Assembly: GCF_000001735.4 (NCBI RefSeq)
Contig: NC_003074.8
Coordinates: 21,707,261-21,771,260 of the forward strand
Length of the DNA stretch: 64,000 bases
Direction: 5' to 3'
DNA from: Arabidopsis thaliana
Lineage: Eukaryota; Streptophyta; Magnoliopsida; Brassicales; Brassicaceae
Part shown: in pieces, positions 27,924-41,301 of the stretch
How positions within the stretch are numbered: position 1 is the first letter of the stretch
Layout of the letters: each line of letters begins with the position of its first letter
Position numbers and translations under genes: made by a program
Notes under the pieces: generated by a model
Databases searched by the model: none
What the model was told of the DNA's origin: nothing
What the model saw: only the letters and a program-made list of their open reading frames with translations

Positions 27924-30900
27924 GAAATCACTAATCTAGGAGTCTAAGGGTATATAGCCTTGTATTGTTTGAACCATCCCTTGTGTGTTTTATGAATTAT
28001 TTGGTGTTAGTGCCTTACTCGGAATGAATTGTTGTACATGATTGCCTTGTTTAAGTCGTACAACACCAAAAGCTTCTAGATCCGTATAAGCATGCGAGTC
28101 CCCTCTAGAAATTCTGCGTTTGTTCTGTATACTACTATGATTCTATCTGGAATATCTGGATCATCTAGCTAGCAATTAAAGAACATAAATCGGCATCAAG
28201 ATAAATTTGTTCTTAGTGTCATGTATCAATTTGGAATCCATAAACATTCTTATATGCACGTTATTCAAGATCACCAGGAAGAATCTTGAGTGAGATAGTA
28301 AAATAAAGAATATACTCCAACAGACCCAAAACAAAAAAGGATCAAACTGATGCAAAGAAGATCTGATTCTCATTTGGTCTTTTGTTTTTGGGTTTTATCC
28401 TCATTTGGTCTTTCTTCACAAATCCTTACTTATGTGTCTCATTTTTTTCATTTCTGTGTTTTTATCTAAAACACTTTTAAAGAAGTTTTTGAAAGAAGTA
28501 CTTATATGTGACTTTTTTATTAAAAAAAATAAGGTTTCTCAATTTTTCCCTATCAAAAGAATTGGAATCTCTAGATTTTAGATAAAACTTATTATGCATA
28601 TATAAAAAAAAATTAAAAAAACAACGCATTTAGACTTTGCAGTAGTCGAGATGCATACAAAATTAACCAGAAGTTGTATTCAGCAGTGGTCAATTTTTTT
28701 ATAAAAAAAGAAATTGCCAATGATTAAACTGAGAGCTTGTTACCCGTTAGAGTACTTCTAAATGGCTTTAAACTTGCATCTAACAGAAATTAAACTAGAG
28801 ATATTATTAGCTGGTGAAAATAACCATAATTTTTTCCCGCAAAGATGAAACAAAACATAAGTCCTTCCAAATGTTTGAAATGACTTGGCACAATTTAAGA
28901 TAAGTTTTGACTTTTGACTAAATGATTAATAGTAAATGCAATTACTAATTACAACGAAAGACAGGGAGGTATGGAACAAAGAGAGTTTCCATTTGTAAAC
29001 GAATAGTTAATGTGAACTGTGACAAGGGTTGTGGATGATTATGACTATTCGTATGATTAGTCACCATTCCTTAATTTCTTGTTCCCTCAATTAAGTTGTC
29101 TTCTCATCATTTTTTTTTAAAATATTCATCCTGAATATAACCAACAAACAAAAGGTTCGAGTATCTATAAATTCCGCAATGCAATCTAAATTGGACTACT
29201 AGTGAGATCTGCAACAGTGAAAAGAGAAAACAAAATGGACTTGAAGAGGTTTTGACAATGCCAGAGATAATGCTTATTCCCTAATATGTTGCCAGCCAAG
29301 TGTCAAATTGGCTTTTTAAATATGGATTTCTGTATCAGTGGTCATATTTGTGGATCCAACGTATTCATCATCAAGTTCTCAAGTTTGCTTTCAGTGCAAT
29401 TCTAATTCACACGTTTAACTTTAACATGCATGTCATTATTATTACTTCTTCACTAAGACACAATACGGCAAACCTTTCAGATTATATTATCTCCATAAAT
29501 GAAATAATTAACCTCATAATCAAGATTCAATGTTTCTAAATATATATGGACAAAATTTACACGGAAGATTAGATACGTATATTAGTAGATTTAGTCTTTC
29601 GTTTGTGCGATAAGATTAACCACCTCATAGATAGTAATATCATTGTCAAATTCCTCTCGGTTTAGTCGCTAAATTGTATCTTTTTTAAGCCTAAAAGTAG
29701 TGTATTCGCATATGACTTCTCGTCCTAACTTTTTTTTTAATTAACAAAAAAATCGAAAAGAAAATAATCTGTTAAATATTTTTTAAGTACTCCATTAAGT
29801 TTAGTTTCTATTTAAAAAATGCTTGAAATTTGACAGTTATGTTCAACAATTTTGAATCATGAGCGATGTCTAGATACTCAGAATTTAATCAAGATGTCTT
29901 ATCAAATTTGTTGTCACTCGAGGACCCACGCAAAAGAAAAGACTAATATGATTTTTATTTGGTCTGGATATTTTTGTAGAGGATGAAACTAAGAGAGTGA
30001 AAGATTCGAAATCCACAATGTTCAAGAGAGCTCAAAGCACAAAGAAAAATGAAGATGAAGGACTAAAGAACAATAAGCAACTACTTATACCCTATTTCCC
30101 ATAAAGGATTCAGGTACTAGGAGAAGTTGAGGCAAGTTTCACATGCAAGTCCCTGTCATCATATATCCATATTATACCACACCTACGTCTCTATGTGTAT
30201 TTCTTGGCATCGACTTTCTCATGAATGATTCAAATTTTCATTTATTTTTACAATTTAATTCACCTAAGATTATTATGCATTTCTCATCATTGGTACATTT
30301 TCTGTATAGCGTATTTACATATATGAAATAAATTAAATATGTCCTCACGTTGCAAGTAGTTAATGAATGTCCCCACGCAAAAAAAAAATCCCTCCAAATA
30401 TGTCCACCTTTTCTTTTTAATTCCAAAATTACCATAAACTTTTGGTTTACAAAAGATTTCTAGAAATTGAGGAAGATATCCTAAATGATTCATGAATCCT
30501 TCAATAATCTGAAGTTTGCGATATTTTCCGATTTTCTTCAAGAGTTGCGATATTTGTAATTTGGTGACCTTAAAACTTTTTTTGATAAAGAGTAAAACGT
30601 TTTTTCTTAAAAGTAAAACTTGATTTTATGTTTTAGGGTTCTAGCTCAACTTTGTATTATATTTCTTGCAAAAAGAGTTCGTTAACTGCATTCTTCAACA
30701 CTATAAAGTGATTATCAAAAACATCTTCATGAACATTAAGAAAAACAATATTTGGTTTCGGTTAGAGCTTGGTTTTGCTTGGCTTGATTCACATACCCAT
30801 TCTAGACTTTGGCATAAATTTGATACGATAGAGAGCATCTAATGGTAATGCAGAAGGGTAAAAAAGGAAGAGAGAAAAGGTGAGAAAGATTACCAAAAAT

Positions 30901-31889
30901 AAGGAGTTTCCAAAAGATGGTTCTGATGAGAAACAGAGCCCATCCCTCTCCTTTTCCCCTTCCCATGAAAGAAATCGGATGGTCCTCCTTCAATGTCCTC
31001 CACCTACTCTTCTCTTCTTTCTTTTTTTCTTTCTTATTATTAACCATTTAATTAATTTCCCCTTCAATTTCAGTTTCTAGTTCTGTAAAAAGAAAATACA
31101 CATCTCACTTATAGATATCCATATCTATTTATATGCATGTATAGAGAATAAAAAAGTGTGAGTTTCTAGGTATGTTGAGTATGTGCTGTTTGGACAATTG
31201 TTAGATGATCTGTCCATTTTTTTCTTTTTTCTTCTGTGTATAAATATATTTGAGCACAAAGAAAAACTAATAACCTTCTGTTTTCAGCAAGTAGGGTCTT
31301 ATAACCTTCAAAGAAATATTCCTTCAATTGAAAACCCATAAACCAAAATAGATATTACAAAAGGAAAGAGAGATATTTTCAAGAACAACATAATTAGAAA
31401 AGCAGAAGCAGCAGTTAAGTGGTACTGAGATAAATGATATAGTTTCTCTTCAAGAACAGTTTCTCATTACCCACCTTCTCCTTTTTGCTGATCTATCGTA
31501 ATCTTGAGAACTCAGGTAAGGTTGTGAATATTATGCACCATTCATTAACCCTAAAAATAAGAGATTTAAAATAAATGTTTCTTCTTTCTCTGATTCTTGT
31601 GTAACCAATTCATGGGTTTGATATGTTTCTTGGTTATTGCTTATCAACAAAGAGATTTGATCATTATAAAGTAGATTAATAACTCTTAAACACACAAAGT
31701 TTCTTTATTTTTTAGTTACATCCCTAATTCTAGACCAGAACATGGATTTGATCTATTTCTTGGTTATGTATTCTTGATCAGGAAAAGGGATTTGATCATC
31801 AAGATTAGCCTTCTCTCTCTCTCTCTAGATATCTTTCTTGAATTTAGAAATCTTTATTTAATTATTTGGTGATGTCATATATAGGATCA
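27924..31889 (+). promoter_or_regulatory. SHP1 upstream region and 5' leader with leader intron
   Basis: Nearly 4 kb without a supported gene, the second longest such stretch here. The first 200 bp are the 3' UTR of the preceding gene. The rest is AT-rich, with many short A/T runs. The SHP1 leader contains an intron: donor gtaagg at 31516, acceptor tatatag ending at 31884, five bases before the ATG. A CT run lies at about 31813-31826. I read through for canonical CArG boxes CC(A/T)6GG and saw only one-mismatch forms (for example near 30097 and 30395). Confidence 0.55.
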
Positions 31890-34506
31890 ATGGAGGAAGG
31901 TGGGAGTAGTCACGACGCAGAGAGTAGCAAGAAACTAGGGAGAGGGAAAATAGAGATAAAGAGGATAGAGAACACAACAAATCGTCAAGTTACTTTCTGC
32001 AAACGACGCAATGGTCTTCTCAAGAAAGCTTATGAACTCTCTGTCTTGTGTGATGCCGAAGTTGCCCTCGTCATCTTCTCCACTCGTGGCCGTCTCTATG
32101 AGTACGCCAACAACAGGTACGCTTCTCCTACTCTATTTCTTGATCTTGTTTTCTTAATTTTAACTAAACAAGATCCTAGTTCAAATGATAACAAAGTGGG
32201 GATTGAGAGCCAAGATTAGGGTTTGGTTAATTTAGAAAACCAGATTTCACTTGTTGATACATTTAATATCTCTCTAGCTAGATTTAGTACTCTCTCCTCT
32301 ATATATGTGTGGGTGTGTGTGTAAGTGTGTATATGTATGCAAATGCAAGAAGAAGAAGAAAAAGTTATCTTGTCTTCTCAAATTCTGATCAGCTTTGACC
32401 TTAGTTTCACTCTTTTTTCTGCAAATCATTTGAACCTGATGCATGTCAGTTTCTACAATACACTTTTAATTTTGACGGCCCATCAAATTTCCTAGGGTTT
32501 ACTTCAGTGAAAAAAATTGGGTTCTTGACACGATTTAGCATATATATATAAAAATAGGGGATGATCAAGACTTATGTAACCTCTGTCTGGTGAAACTAGG
32601 GACAAAGTCTACTGATGAGTTGTCACTAGGGATCCATTTGATCATTTAATCCCAACAAAAATGAAACAAAATTTTGAGAATTTATATGCTGAAGTTTTTC
32701 AACCCTCTTTTTTAAATAACTTTATATTATGTAGATTTGTATTTAGGGTAATTTGTCCAACTAGAAGTCCTAAAAATCAATAAACACACGGATGACTTTG
32801 TCTAACATTGTTATCAGTCATCAAATGTAAAATTGTACAAATAATGAAATTAAAGATTTAGTCTCTTTTATTTTTTTTGTTTAGGGTGTATATATATATA
32901 TATATGTATATTTGTTGCATTGATATATCAATGAGAGGGAGAGAACTCAGAGAAGTGTCGGAAATTAAAATGGTACGAGCCAATTGGAATCTCTGGCATT
33001 CTGAGCTTCATTTATTTGTTATTAGAAAAAAAAAAAAAAAAAAGTCCTTTAAAGATACCTTCATGATGACATTGAATCATGTAATATACACGATACATGG
33101 TCTAATTCCTCCTCAAACCCTAATTACCAATTTCGAAACCATAATATTTACTAGTATGTTTATATATCCTTACTTTAAGACATTGTTTGTTTATAATACC
33201 TTGTGAATTAAGAAAAAAAAAAAAACTTGTGGATCTATTCAAGCCATGTGTTAGAATAAATTTATAAATTTTCTCCTCGTACTGGTCAGATATTGGTCCA
33301 AACTCCAAAGCCTTCCCTTTTCAGGAAAAAAAACATTTCGAAATTAACTCTAATTAATCAAGAATTTCCTACAATGTATACATCTAATGTTTTTTCCGCG
33401 ATCTTACTTATTAGTGTGAGGGGTACAATTGAAAGGTACAAGAAAGCTTGTTCCGATGCCGTCAACCCTCCTTCCGTCACCGAAGCTAATACTCAGGTAC
33501 CAATTTATATTGTTTGATTCTCTTTGTTTTATCTTCTTCTTTTCATTATATATATGATCAACAAAAAATATAACCTACAAAAAGAGAGAGTTCTTGGAAA
33601 TGCATTGAAACGGTTTCGTTATGGTGTTTGAATACATGGATTTTTGAAGTACTATCAGCAAGAAGCCTCTAAGCTTCGGAGGCAGATTCGAGATATTCAG
33701 AATTCAAATAGGTAATTCATTAACTTTTCATGAACTCTTCGATTTGGTATTAGGTCACTTAATTTGGTGTCGGTCCAAAAGTCCGCTTGTAGTTTTCTTT
33801 AGAAGTTGTTTTGTTTAATGTTCATGTTTACAAATTGAAGGCATATTGTTGGGGAATCACTTGGTTCCTTGAACTTCAAGGAACTCAAAAACCTAGAAGG
33901 ACGTCTTGAAAAAGGAATCAGCCGTGTCCGCTCCAAAAAGGTAAAATCTACGTTGCTCTCTCTCTGTGTCTCTGTCTCTCTCTCTATATATAGTCCCTTA
34001 GTTTATATAGTTCATCACCCTTTTGTGAGAATTTTGCAGAATGAGCTGTTAGTGGCAGAGATAGAGTATATGCAGAAGAGGGTAAGAACGTTTCTCCCAT
34101 TCCAAGTAATTAGATCTTTCTTCGTCTTTGTGAGGGTTTGAGTTTTCCCATAAATCATGTGTAGGAAATGGAGTTGCAACACAATAACATGTACCTGCGA
34201 GCAAAGGTTAGCCACGTTCTGTTCCAAATCTTAATCTCAATATCTACTCTTTTCTTCATTGTATAACTAAGATAACGTGAATAACAAGAAAACTTTTGTT
34301 TTTGGGTTTAATAGATAGCCGAAGGCGCCAGATTGAATCCGGACCAGCAGGAATCGAGTGTGATACAAGGGACGACAGTTTACGAATCCGGTGTATCTTC
34401 TCATGACCAGTCGCAGCATTATAATCGGAACTATATTCCGGTGAACCTTCTTGAACCGAATCAGCAATTCTCCGGCCAAGACCAACCTCCTCTTCAACTT
34501 GTGTAA
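31890..34506 (+). CDS. SHP1: MADS-box transcription factor SHATTERPROOF1 (AGL1)
   Basis: Seven coding exons: 31890-32116, 33415-33496, 33650-33711, 33841-33940, 34040-34081, 34165-34206 and 34315-34506, giving 248 aa. A 16-residue N-terminal extension precedes the MADS domain ([20 protein letters not shown] ... [20 protein letters not shown]). Then come the I region, the K-box (about 100-185, with [20 protein letters not shown]) and a C-terminal region ending QPPLQLV. Such a pre-MADS extension is typical of the AGAMOUS clade. The protein acts with SHP2 to specify the fruit valve margin and helps ovule development (established). The first coding intron (32117-33414, 1.3 kb) follows the MADS exon, where AG-clade genes often hold cis-regulation. 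All frames are intact. Confidence 0.97.
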
Positions 34507-35194
34507 CTCAAAACATGATAACTTGTTTCTTCTCCTCATAACGATTAAGAGAGAGACGAGAGAGTTCATTTTATATTTATAACGCGACTGTGTATTCATA
34601 GTTTAGGTTCTAATAATGATAATAACAAAACTGTTGTTTCTTTGCTTAATTACATCAACATTTAAATCCAAAGTTCTAAAACACGTCGAGATCCAAAGTT
34701 TGTCATACAAGATTAGACGCATACACGATCAGTTAATAGATTTTAAGTGCCTTTTAATATTTACATATAGTTGCAGCTTCGATTAGATCATGTCCACCAA
34801 ACACTCACAATTAGAGACAAGCAAAACTATAAACATTGATCATAAAATCATTACAACATGTCCATAAATTAATTATGGATTACAAAAATAAAAACTTACA
34901 AAAGATCTATAATGTGATAAATTAATGTGTAGCTATAATTAAACAAAATTACATTTTTTACTATAGTTACTACTTGAGATAATGATCTCAAAAAGAAGCT
35001 TCATACGCTTAAAGTCTAATTTGATACTGTCCTTTATCTAAATTACTGTTTAGTATATGGACATGAGAGAAATATGAGCAGAGGCTGAAGGCTTAAACCT
35101 TCTTCCCTCTGTTCTCTCACACAGCCGCAAGTATTGGCTTCATCACTCAGTTTTCTCTTTTCTTTATATTTGTTTTCTAATCTGTTTTTTAGTC
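34507..35194. other. Convergent 3' spacer between SHP1 and GAUT15
   Basis: Both genes end here, so this holds two 3' UTRs and AT-rich spacer. No gene or structured element was seen. Confidence 0.5.
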
Positions 35195-38100
35195 TCAGTT
35201 CATGATTTTGCATTTTCTAACGAAGATGTCGGAGGAATTTACGTATCTATACCAAAGAGATCGTACCTCAGGGTTACTGATCTCTAGCCACGGTTTTGCT
35301 GGACCGCTGAAATGTAAAACCGAAGCAGATTTCAGAATCTCTTGAGGGGATTTTACGGATCGAGAACCTAGTCCAGCGACGTGCCATGATGGTTCAAGAG
35401 ACTGTGTAAGTCCTTTGAAAGCAAGTAATGTCGGTGGTAAAGCCCCTGGTTGCCATAATTGTAGTCCTGACCTAACACTCTGCATTAAAATTAAACATCA
35501 GAATTTGTGTAACTAGTTAGAGTACGGAATACATAACGCAAAAACTGAGATCGTTCTATATTTACACTCACGAGTCTTAGCCATGTAGAGTAAGCTTCAG
35601 TAATATTGGTTTGTCTCCAGGCTTTGAGATCAAAGACATTCATACCAGAAAGCCAAGCACAGTCTTCTTGAACTAAGTTTGATGAGATCAAAGGATGTGA
35701 GAAGTTGAAATAGTCTTTGTATTTTCTTCCGGGGCAACAGTTGTCTCCGCACCACGAATCAACGACAGCACCAACAACTTTACCGTTGAGATCCGTTTCC
35801 CATAAAGACGAAAGATCGCTCTGTACTACTACATCATCATCCAACAACACTATCTTGTTGAGATCTGGAAAAAGCTGCGCGGTCCAACAAAAAGAAGATT
35901 CGAAATGATAAATGGAATGGTTTTTAAGCTCAGAGAAGAGTTGAGAGGAGAGAAACTTTACCTTGGGAATGTAAATGCGAAGATGGTTCAAAAGGGCAAG
36001 GCAGCTAGGATTTAGAGCTTGCAAGGACTGCTCATGAGTACCCTCAACAAAACTAAAATCAGAGTCTTTCAAATTTTGATAATGTCGTCTCCAAATTAAG
36101 CGGTGAATGTCCAGCATCTCTCTAACTTTGAAGTTCACTTCTTGAGGCCAATCATACTGATGAAGTCCCTTTACTTCAACAACTGGTGATGAAGCAGAGT
36201 TGATAGCAAACCAAGCATGCATAGGGGTATAGGTTTTCTTATCGGTAACAATATGAAAGACAAACTTCTCGGGATTCACAGCGTTTTGTACAGTAGACGA
36301 TATGACGACAGAGGCAGCAAGGACATTGTCAGTCAGGAGGACAATATGATGAAAAGATGGGTCGGTCAGACGTGATACGGACTCAGGCGGAGGCAAACGC
36401 ATTCGAGCCATTGCATTTACAGAGTACTCTTCAGTTAATCTGAGGGAAAGGCAATGGAGGCTTTTAGGAATACCGTGAGAGGCTAAATGCCAGTACACTA
36501 ACTCATGATGTTTCGCTGATTGGACTTTACGTTCCATCTGCAACAGCTGAAATTTAAAGTGAACAAAGTGTCAAATAAATAGAAGGGGCAGAGCAAAAGT
36601 GGAAATACTCCACTTAGCTAGTGAGATATTAAGTTCTATTCTTGAGTGCTTGACATAGAAGAGAATAAGCTTTTGTCTTCTCAGTACTAGAAGATTTATG
36701 TCTGATACCATTAATAGACCTCAAAACCACCATGTCATTGTGTTAAATCTAGACACTAATAATCTCAATATGTCTTAGTTTTAACCTTGTAGAAAGTTCA
36801 TCATCTATGATAGTGAAGTACAAGACACGACAATGACATCATTTAGGAAATAAAGCTAGAAGGGCATACCATCTTCTTAGTCACGGAAGCAAACGCCCTT
36901 ATGTCACGGCGTTTTAACGTCATCTCCTTAACAAGGTCGTCGAATGACTCCAATGATCCCTTCGTTCCTCTTCCATTAACGTCCTGATGATCTGTCGTCT
37001 CTTCCACTAGAGCCCGTGTCAACTCTTCCCCAATTTTCTGAAAGAGACACAAACACGCATTTTCTTGCCGTGTGAGTTATAACAAACTAATAAGCTGTCA
37101 TAATAATGTCTTTACATCAACTCACGACACAAAACAACAAAACTGCTTCAACAGAAACAGTGCAAATGGAAAGCGTTTTTTTAAGTCATGTATTGGAATT
37201 ATTCGTCTGTCTCGTTTCTCTTTGTTCCTGTTTGTTGCTACGTATAAAGGAGAAAGCAACCAAGTGGCTATGCACTTTCTGGTGGCAGCAAAATCTGCCA
37301 CGTATCCTGTCAGAAAAAAACTGAGTGGAAAGTTGAAACTCCTACATCTAACTAAAGTTTACTACATTGGTTATGGCATCTATAGTAATCCATACGACGA
37401 TTTTTGTTTTTTTCTTATTCACTAAAACTTAAAGTTCCCTCAATGTAGCTGCTAATTACACTCTCTAGGGCATGCTATGTTCTAAATAAAGGTAAATAGT
37501 TGATAAGAAACCACATTGTGGGCTCGTTTCCGACAATCTCACATGTTGACATCAGATCAAGCTCGAATAATAACAAATGAATCTATCAAAGTAAACGATA
37601 CACGAAAAAGTCATTGCGTGGATAGAAACTAGAGCAAAATCACAATCCACAAATCAGAAATCAGTAAAATTCACCCTTATAGACTATTTCATCTCTCTGT
37701 TCCTAGACAATGACATAGATGATAATGATCACGGTTTTACATATTTTTTACCCCACCAGGTCCAAGAGGCAAAGCTCATCTCATCACTCACTATACGACA
37801 CTAGCAACACTAACGTAAAACAGCTGGCAATAACTTTTTTTTTTTTGGGTTCCCATACAACAATCATATCTTTCTTCCCTTTAATAGCAGCACTATGTGC
37901 AAGTGTTGAGATTTTTTCCTGTTTCCCATTGATTTTAAAGTTAATGATTACAACTAAACCAAAATCATGAAATGAAAATATCTTAAATTAAAGTACCTAG
38001 GTATATAACATTTGCCGACATCAAATAACAGTGAAGAAAGACGTTTTAAATTAAAACTTTTAATACACTTGACTTGAAAATGTACTATTCATTAGTATTA

Positions 38101-38712
38101 GAGAGTAAATATAATAAAAGCTTACCAGAGATGTGTCGCCCCCACGGAAAAGTCTGAGTCCCATGCAATCTGTGAATACAGAGTCAAATGAAAAAAATAG
38201 TGTTATTAAATCTACGAATCATACGAAAATAAATAAATACAAAGAAGAACAAAAAATTAAAGATGACAAGCACATAGCATTCAATACGAACGAAGAAGAT
38301 TTATCCATATCAATAATCATTAACTGAATTCACACTTTGAAGCTATCTGAATCATTCATATCCAGAAAATAGGTAGATTTGCAAATTAATTACCAAGAAG
38401 ATACTAAAGTAAGAAACGATTAATCAAAATTTATATGGAATCTAATACTATGAAGAATGAGTGTTTTACTATACCGAGTGGTGAATCGCAAACGGAGGCA
38501 GATTCGAGGACGAGAAACGCGAACCTGACGAAGATAAAAGGGAGGACGATAGCGAGCAGCAGCAGCAACAGTAACAACGTGCGACTAGAGAATCTCCGCG
38601 CTGCTAACGCCGCCGCTGCAGCCGCACATCCTCCGCTTCCTTTACCGATTCCGACGCCGGGATTTGATATCGTAACCTTCTTAATCCCCGTCGCTGATAT
38701 GTAAAACTTCAT
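35195..38712 (-). CDS. GAUT15: GT8 galacturonosyltransferase-family protein GAUT15
   Basis: Six exons on the minus strand: 38712-38470, 38169-38125, 37037-36870, 36546-35962, 35874-35572 and 35479-35195, giving about 542 aa. The N-terminus is cytosolic and Ala/Gly-rich, followed by a Leu-rich signal anchor ([15 protein letters not shown], residues about 45-68), as expected for a Golgi type II protein. The GT8 catalytic domain carries [16 protein letters not shown] (Mn2+ and UDP-sugar binding DxD) and the C-terminal HFSGPAKPW (H-x2-G-x2-KPW). Family members transfer galacturonic acid from UDP-GalA in pectin synthesis; the exact activity of GAUT15 is inferred. The exon 1/2 boundary was set by phase (donor gtaaaa at 38469). 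The 87-bp intron 35875-35961 has no in-frame stop. Confidence 0.92.
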
Positions 38713-41301
38713 TTCTTCACAGTTTCCCTAACTTTCTCACAACGTTTCTTCAGTTCCATCAATCCAAAACAGTAACACACGGCTCTGTTTTCCAGATCTC
38801 TGATCTCCACTATCAGTTCATCAAAAACAACAACCAAAACCAACAGGGATCGAGAAGAAGAAGAAGCTCAATGACGAAGATGTGATCAAAAGCAAAACGC
38901 GAATCCAGTAGGTCGAGAGGGACTGTTTGGTTTTTGATCTGTACGACGGGAATAAAAAACAACATTCAAAGAGGAATGAATTTTTCTAAAGAAGCCAAGC
39001 GGACATATGCTTACCAAAATAAATGCATTTTTGTAAAAGATAATATTTCACCAATATTATTCCTATCATAATAGTCACGAGTTTGTGAAAATAATTAGTA
39101 TTCTTTTAAAAAAGCCAAAACCAATGCCGCGTTCATCTCCGCGGGAATTTAGCACATAGTCTATAAATGTTTTGTGTATGTATGTATAGATGTATAAATT
39201 AATCATGTGTAGTTAATAGGGTAAAACGAATTATGGAAAACTTTACGATAACTAAAATAAATATTTTACTGGTAAATGGAAAGAGTAATGAATGATGCAG
39301 ACAATTACAGGAGTGTCCTTCTCTACGAGGATTTGTATTTTGTGGAGTCACACCGACACATTAGCAGGGGGAGGGTTCCAGTGTGGGAGCCCACATGGAG
39401 AATTAATGGTGCGTTATTCCTGGAGATCACCGTCCATTAATTGCTCTCTTATGGCTATGGAGTTGGTAGTTAACCAAGTTTTTGGGATTTTAACTATAAT
39501 TAATCAATTAATCTTAGTAGCAATCAATGTACCACTTCCACAAACTTATTGGTCTCAAGTCTTTCTCTGTAACTTATAGCGTGTCCTCGTCGTCATTATA
39601 ATAGTTTGTAGTTGTACTCTACTTTTTTGGAAGATATTATTCTTCAGCTAGTGAGAAAAGAAGTTTGCCGACAAAAAAATAACTCTAACAGACCCTAGTT
39701 AAAAAAGTAAACAACACCTACACTGCTTATTTTATAAGCACTCGTAGAATTTACGAGTGTTACTGTTAGTTATCGTGCTATTGTGCCTAGGTGTGAAATG
39801 TATGACATTTAAACATTACCTTGATTATTTTGTGTTTTTGTTCATCATGCTGGTGAATGGTTGGAGACGAATAAGCCATATCATAATTATGGGAAGTGTG
39901 GAAGGAAGGTCACTGATGATATGCTACTATATTGGATGAGTGCTACTGATATTTATCGATATTGGGAAATTTTCTACATTATGAAGCAAATATGTGTTAT
40001 TTAGTCTGGCATAGATAGATCAAAAGTCCGTAAAAATCAATAAATACAAAAACATTGTCAGCTGTGGATAACATAAATCATATGTTTGAATGTAGAAAGT
40101 TGTACAATTTAATAGTAATTTCGAAGACAACAAGCGTTTTGTCGTTTCTGCATGTATTGGTAGTGCAATTGTCAATGTTCCTTACACAAGTTGATTACAT
40201 CAGTTTTTCATGCAATGTTAAATAAAAAAAAACGGTTTCAAAACCTTACCTTAAAACTTTACAGCGTCACAACCTTTTTCCCCCATACTCTTACGTACCT
40301 AAGAAAGTCGTTTAAAGCTTTTAAGTCAAATTCTTTCTCCATACTTTGGTCTTAGAGATATTCTAGTTCTACCCCAAGGTTTTCTCTTCTCAATCGTGGT
40401 ACATACTGTACTCATTAAACTCCTAACAATCTCAGCCTTGATTTGAATATTCCCTTTTTTTTTTGTTTAGTTAGTCTTATCAATTTTGAGATTGTATGCT
40501 CTTGAATGAATTATTAAGAGTATGTATAGGGTAACTAATTTAATATTTGTAACCTACAGAAATGCAAAAACGTATTTTATATAGTGTCACTGGATCATTG
40601 AAGTCACGGTTTACGTGTCTGTACCAATTGTAATACTCCCTTTGTACCAAGTTATTTGATGTTTACTTGTTCCATAAAAATTAATGTTTTGTAAAAGTAT
40701 GATTATTAATTTTGTTTGTGGCCAATAGTGAAAGGAGAGAGATAACAATAATATTATTAAACTAACAAAATAATAATTAAAAAGTACAAAAAGTTACTTT
40801 TTTCTTAATTTATGTGCAAAACTTAAAACATCAAACTTTATGCAACAGAGATGATAACTTTAAATTATTTCCTTGGTTTAAAACGGCAGGAACTGCGAGT
40901 TATAAATGCAAAACGGAGCGCTTTTCACCAGAATAATAAAAGAAAAAACGGTTGGGAGTTGAATGTTATTATTCACAATCGTGAGCAAACGGAACAAAGT
41001 TTAAAGTCGTCGTTCAAAGCAACGTGAGTTCTCTCGGAACCTTACGGGTTACTTACGGGTAAACCACTCGCCGGTCGGAATAAAGGTTTTACAAATTCCT
41101 CTTGTCTCATCCGGTAAGTGTTGACTGTTAGTCTTAGTCCCTGTGATTCGTTGTGGGCAATGCTTGATCTGATTCATTAGTGAAATTTCTGTAGAATTTG
41201 GTTGATATACGAATTTGATTCTCCGACAATGTGATAATTACAACTTAGAATTGTTCTCAGAGTTCCGTTTGATCCTGAGATTTAACTTGATCTTTGCAGT
41301 G
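38713..41301. other. Intergenic region with a Stowaway-like MITE and leader intron
   Basis: Contains the GAUT15 leader and promoter (about 38713-39000), a stretch of AT-rich DNA, a small inverted-repeat element (40636-40854), and the leader of the next gene with an intron (donor gtaagt at 41114, acceptor ending 41299). An 8-bp perfect inverted repeat with a 5-base loop sits at 39739-39759. No convincing protein gene. Confidence 0.5.
40636..40854. mobile_element. Degenerate Stowaway-like MITE
   Basis: The left end ctccctttgtaccaagtta and following ttgatgttt are mirrored at the right end by aaacatcaaactttatgcaa followed by cagagatga. This is an imperfect terminal inverted repeat of about 30 bp on a 219-bp AT-rich body without an ORF. 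TA dinucleotides flank both ends (40634-40635 and 40855-40856). CTCCCT termini with TA target duplication are the hallmark of Stowaway-type Tc1/mariner MITEs. The copy is decayed. Confidence 0.55.

Noticed and set aside
27924-31889. CArG boxes or a hidden gene in the long SHP1 upstream region
   Set aside because: Only one-mismatch CArG forms were found, and no frame with coding character; kept as regulatory DNA only.
39292-39579. 95-aa open frame upstream of GAUT15
   Set aside because: No domain, no splice partners, ordinary intergenic composition and several Trp/Cys-rich segments typical of chance frames.
39739-39759. Perfect 8-bp inverted repeat with a 5-base loop
   Set aside because: Too short to be meaningful in AT-rich DNA, with no flanking T-run or known site.
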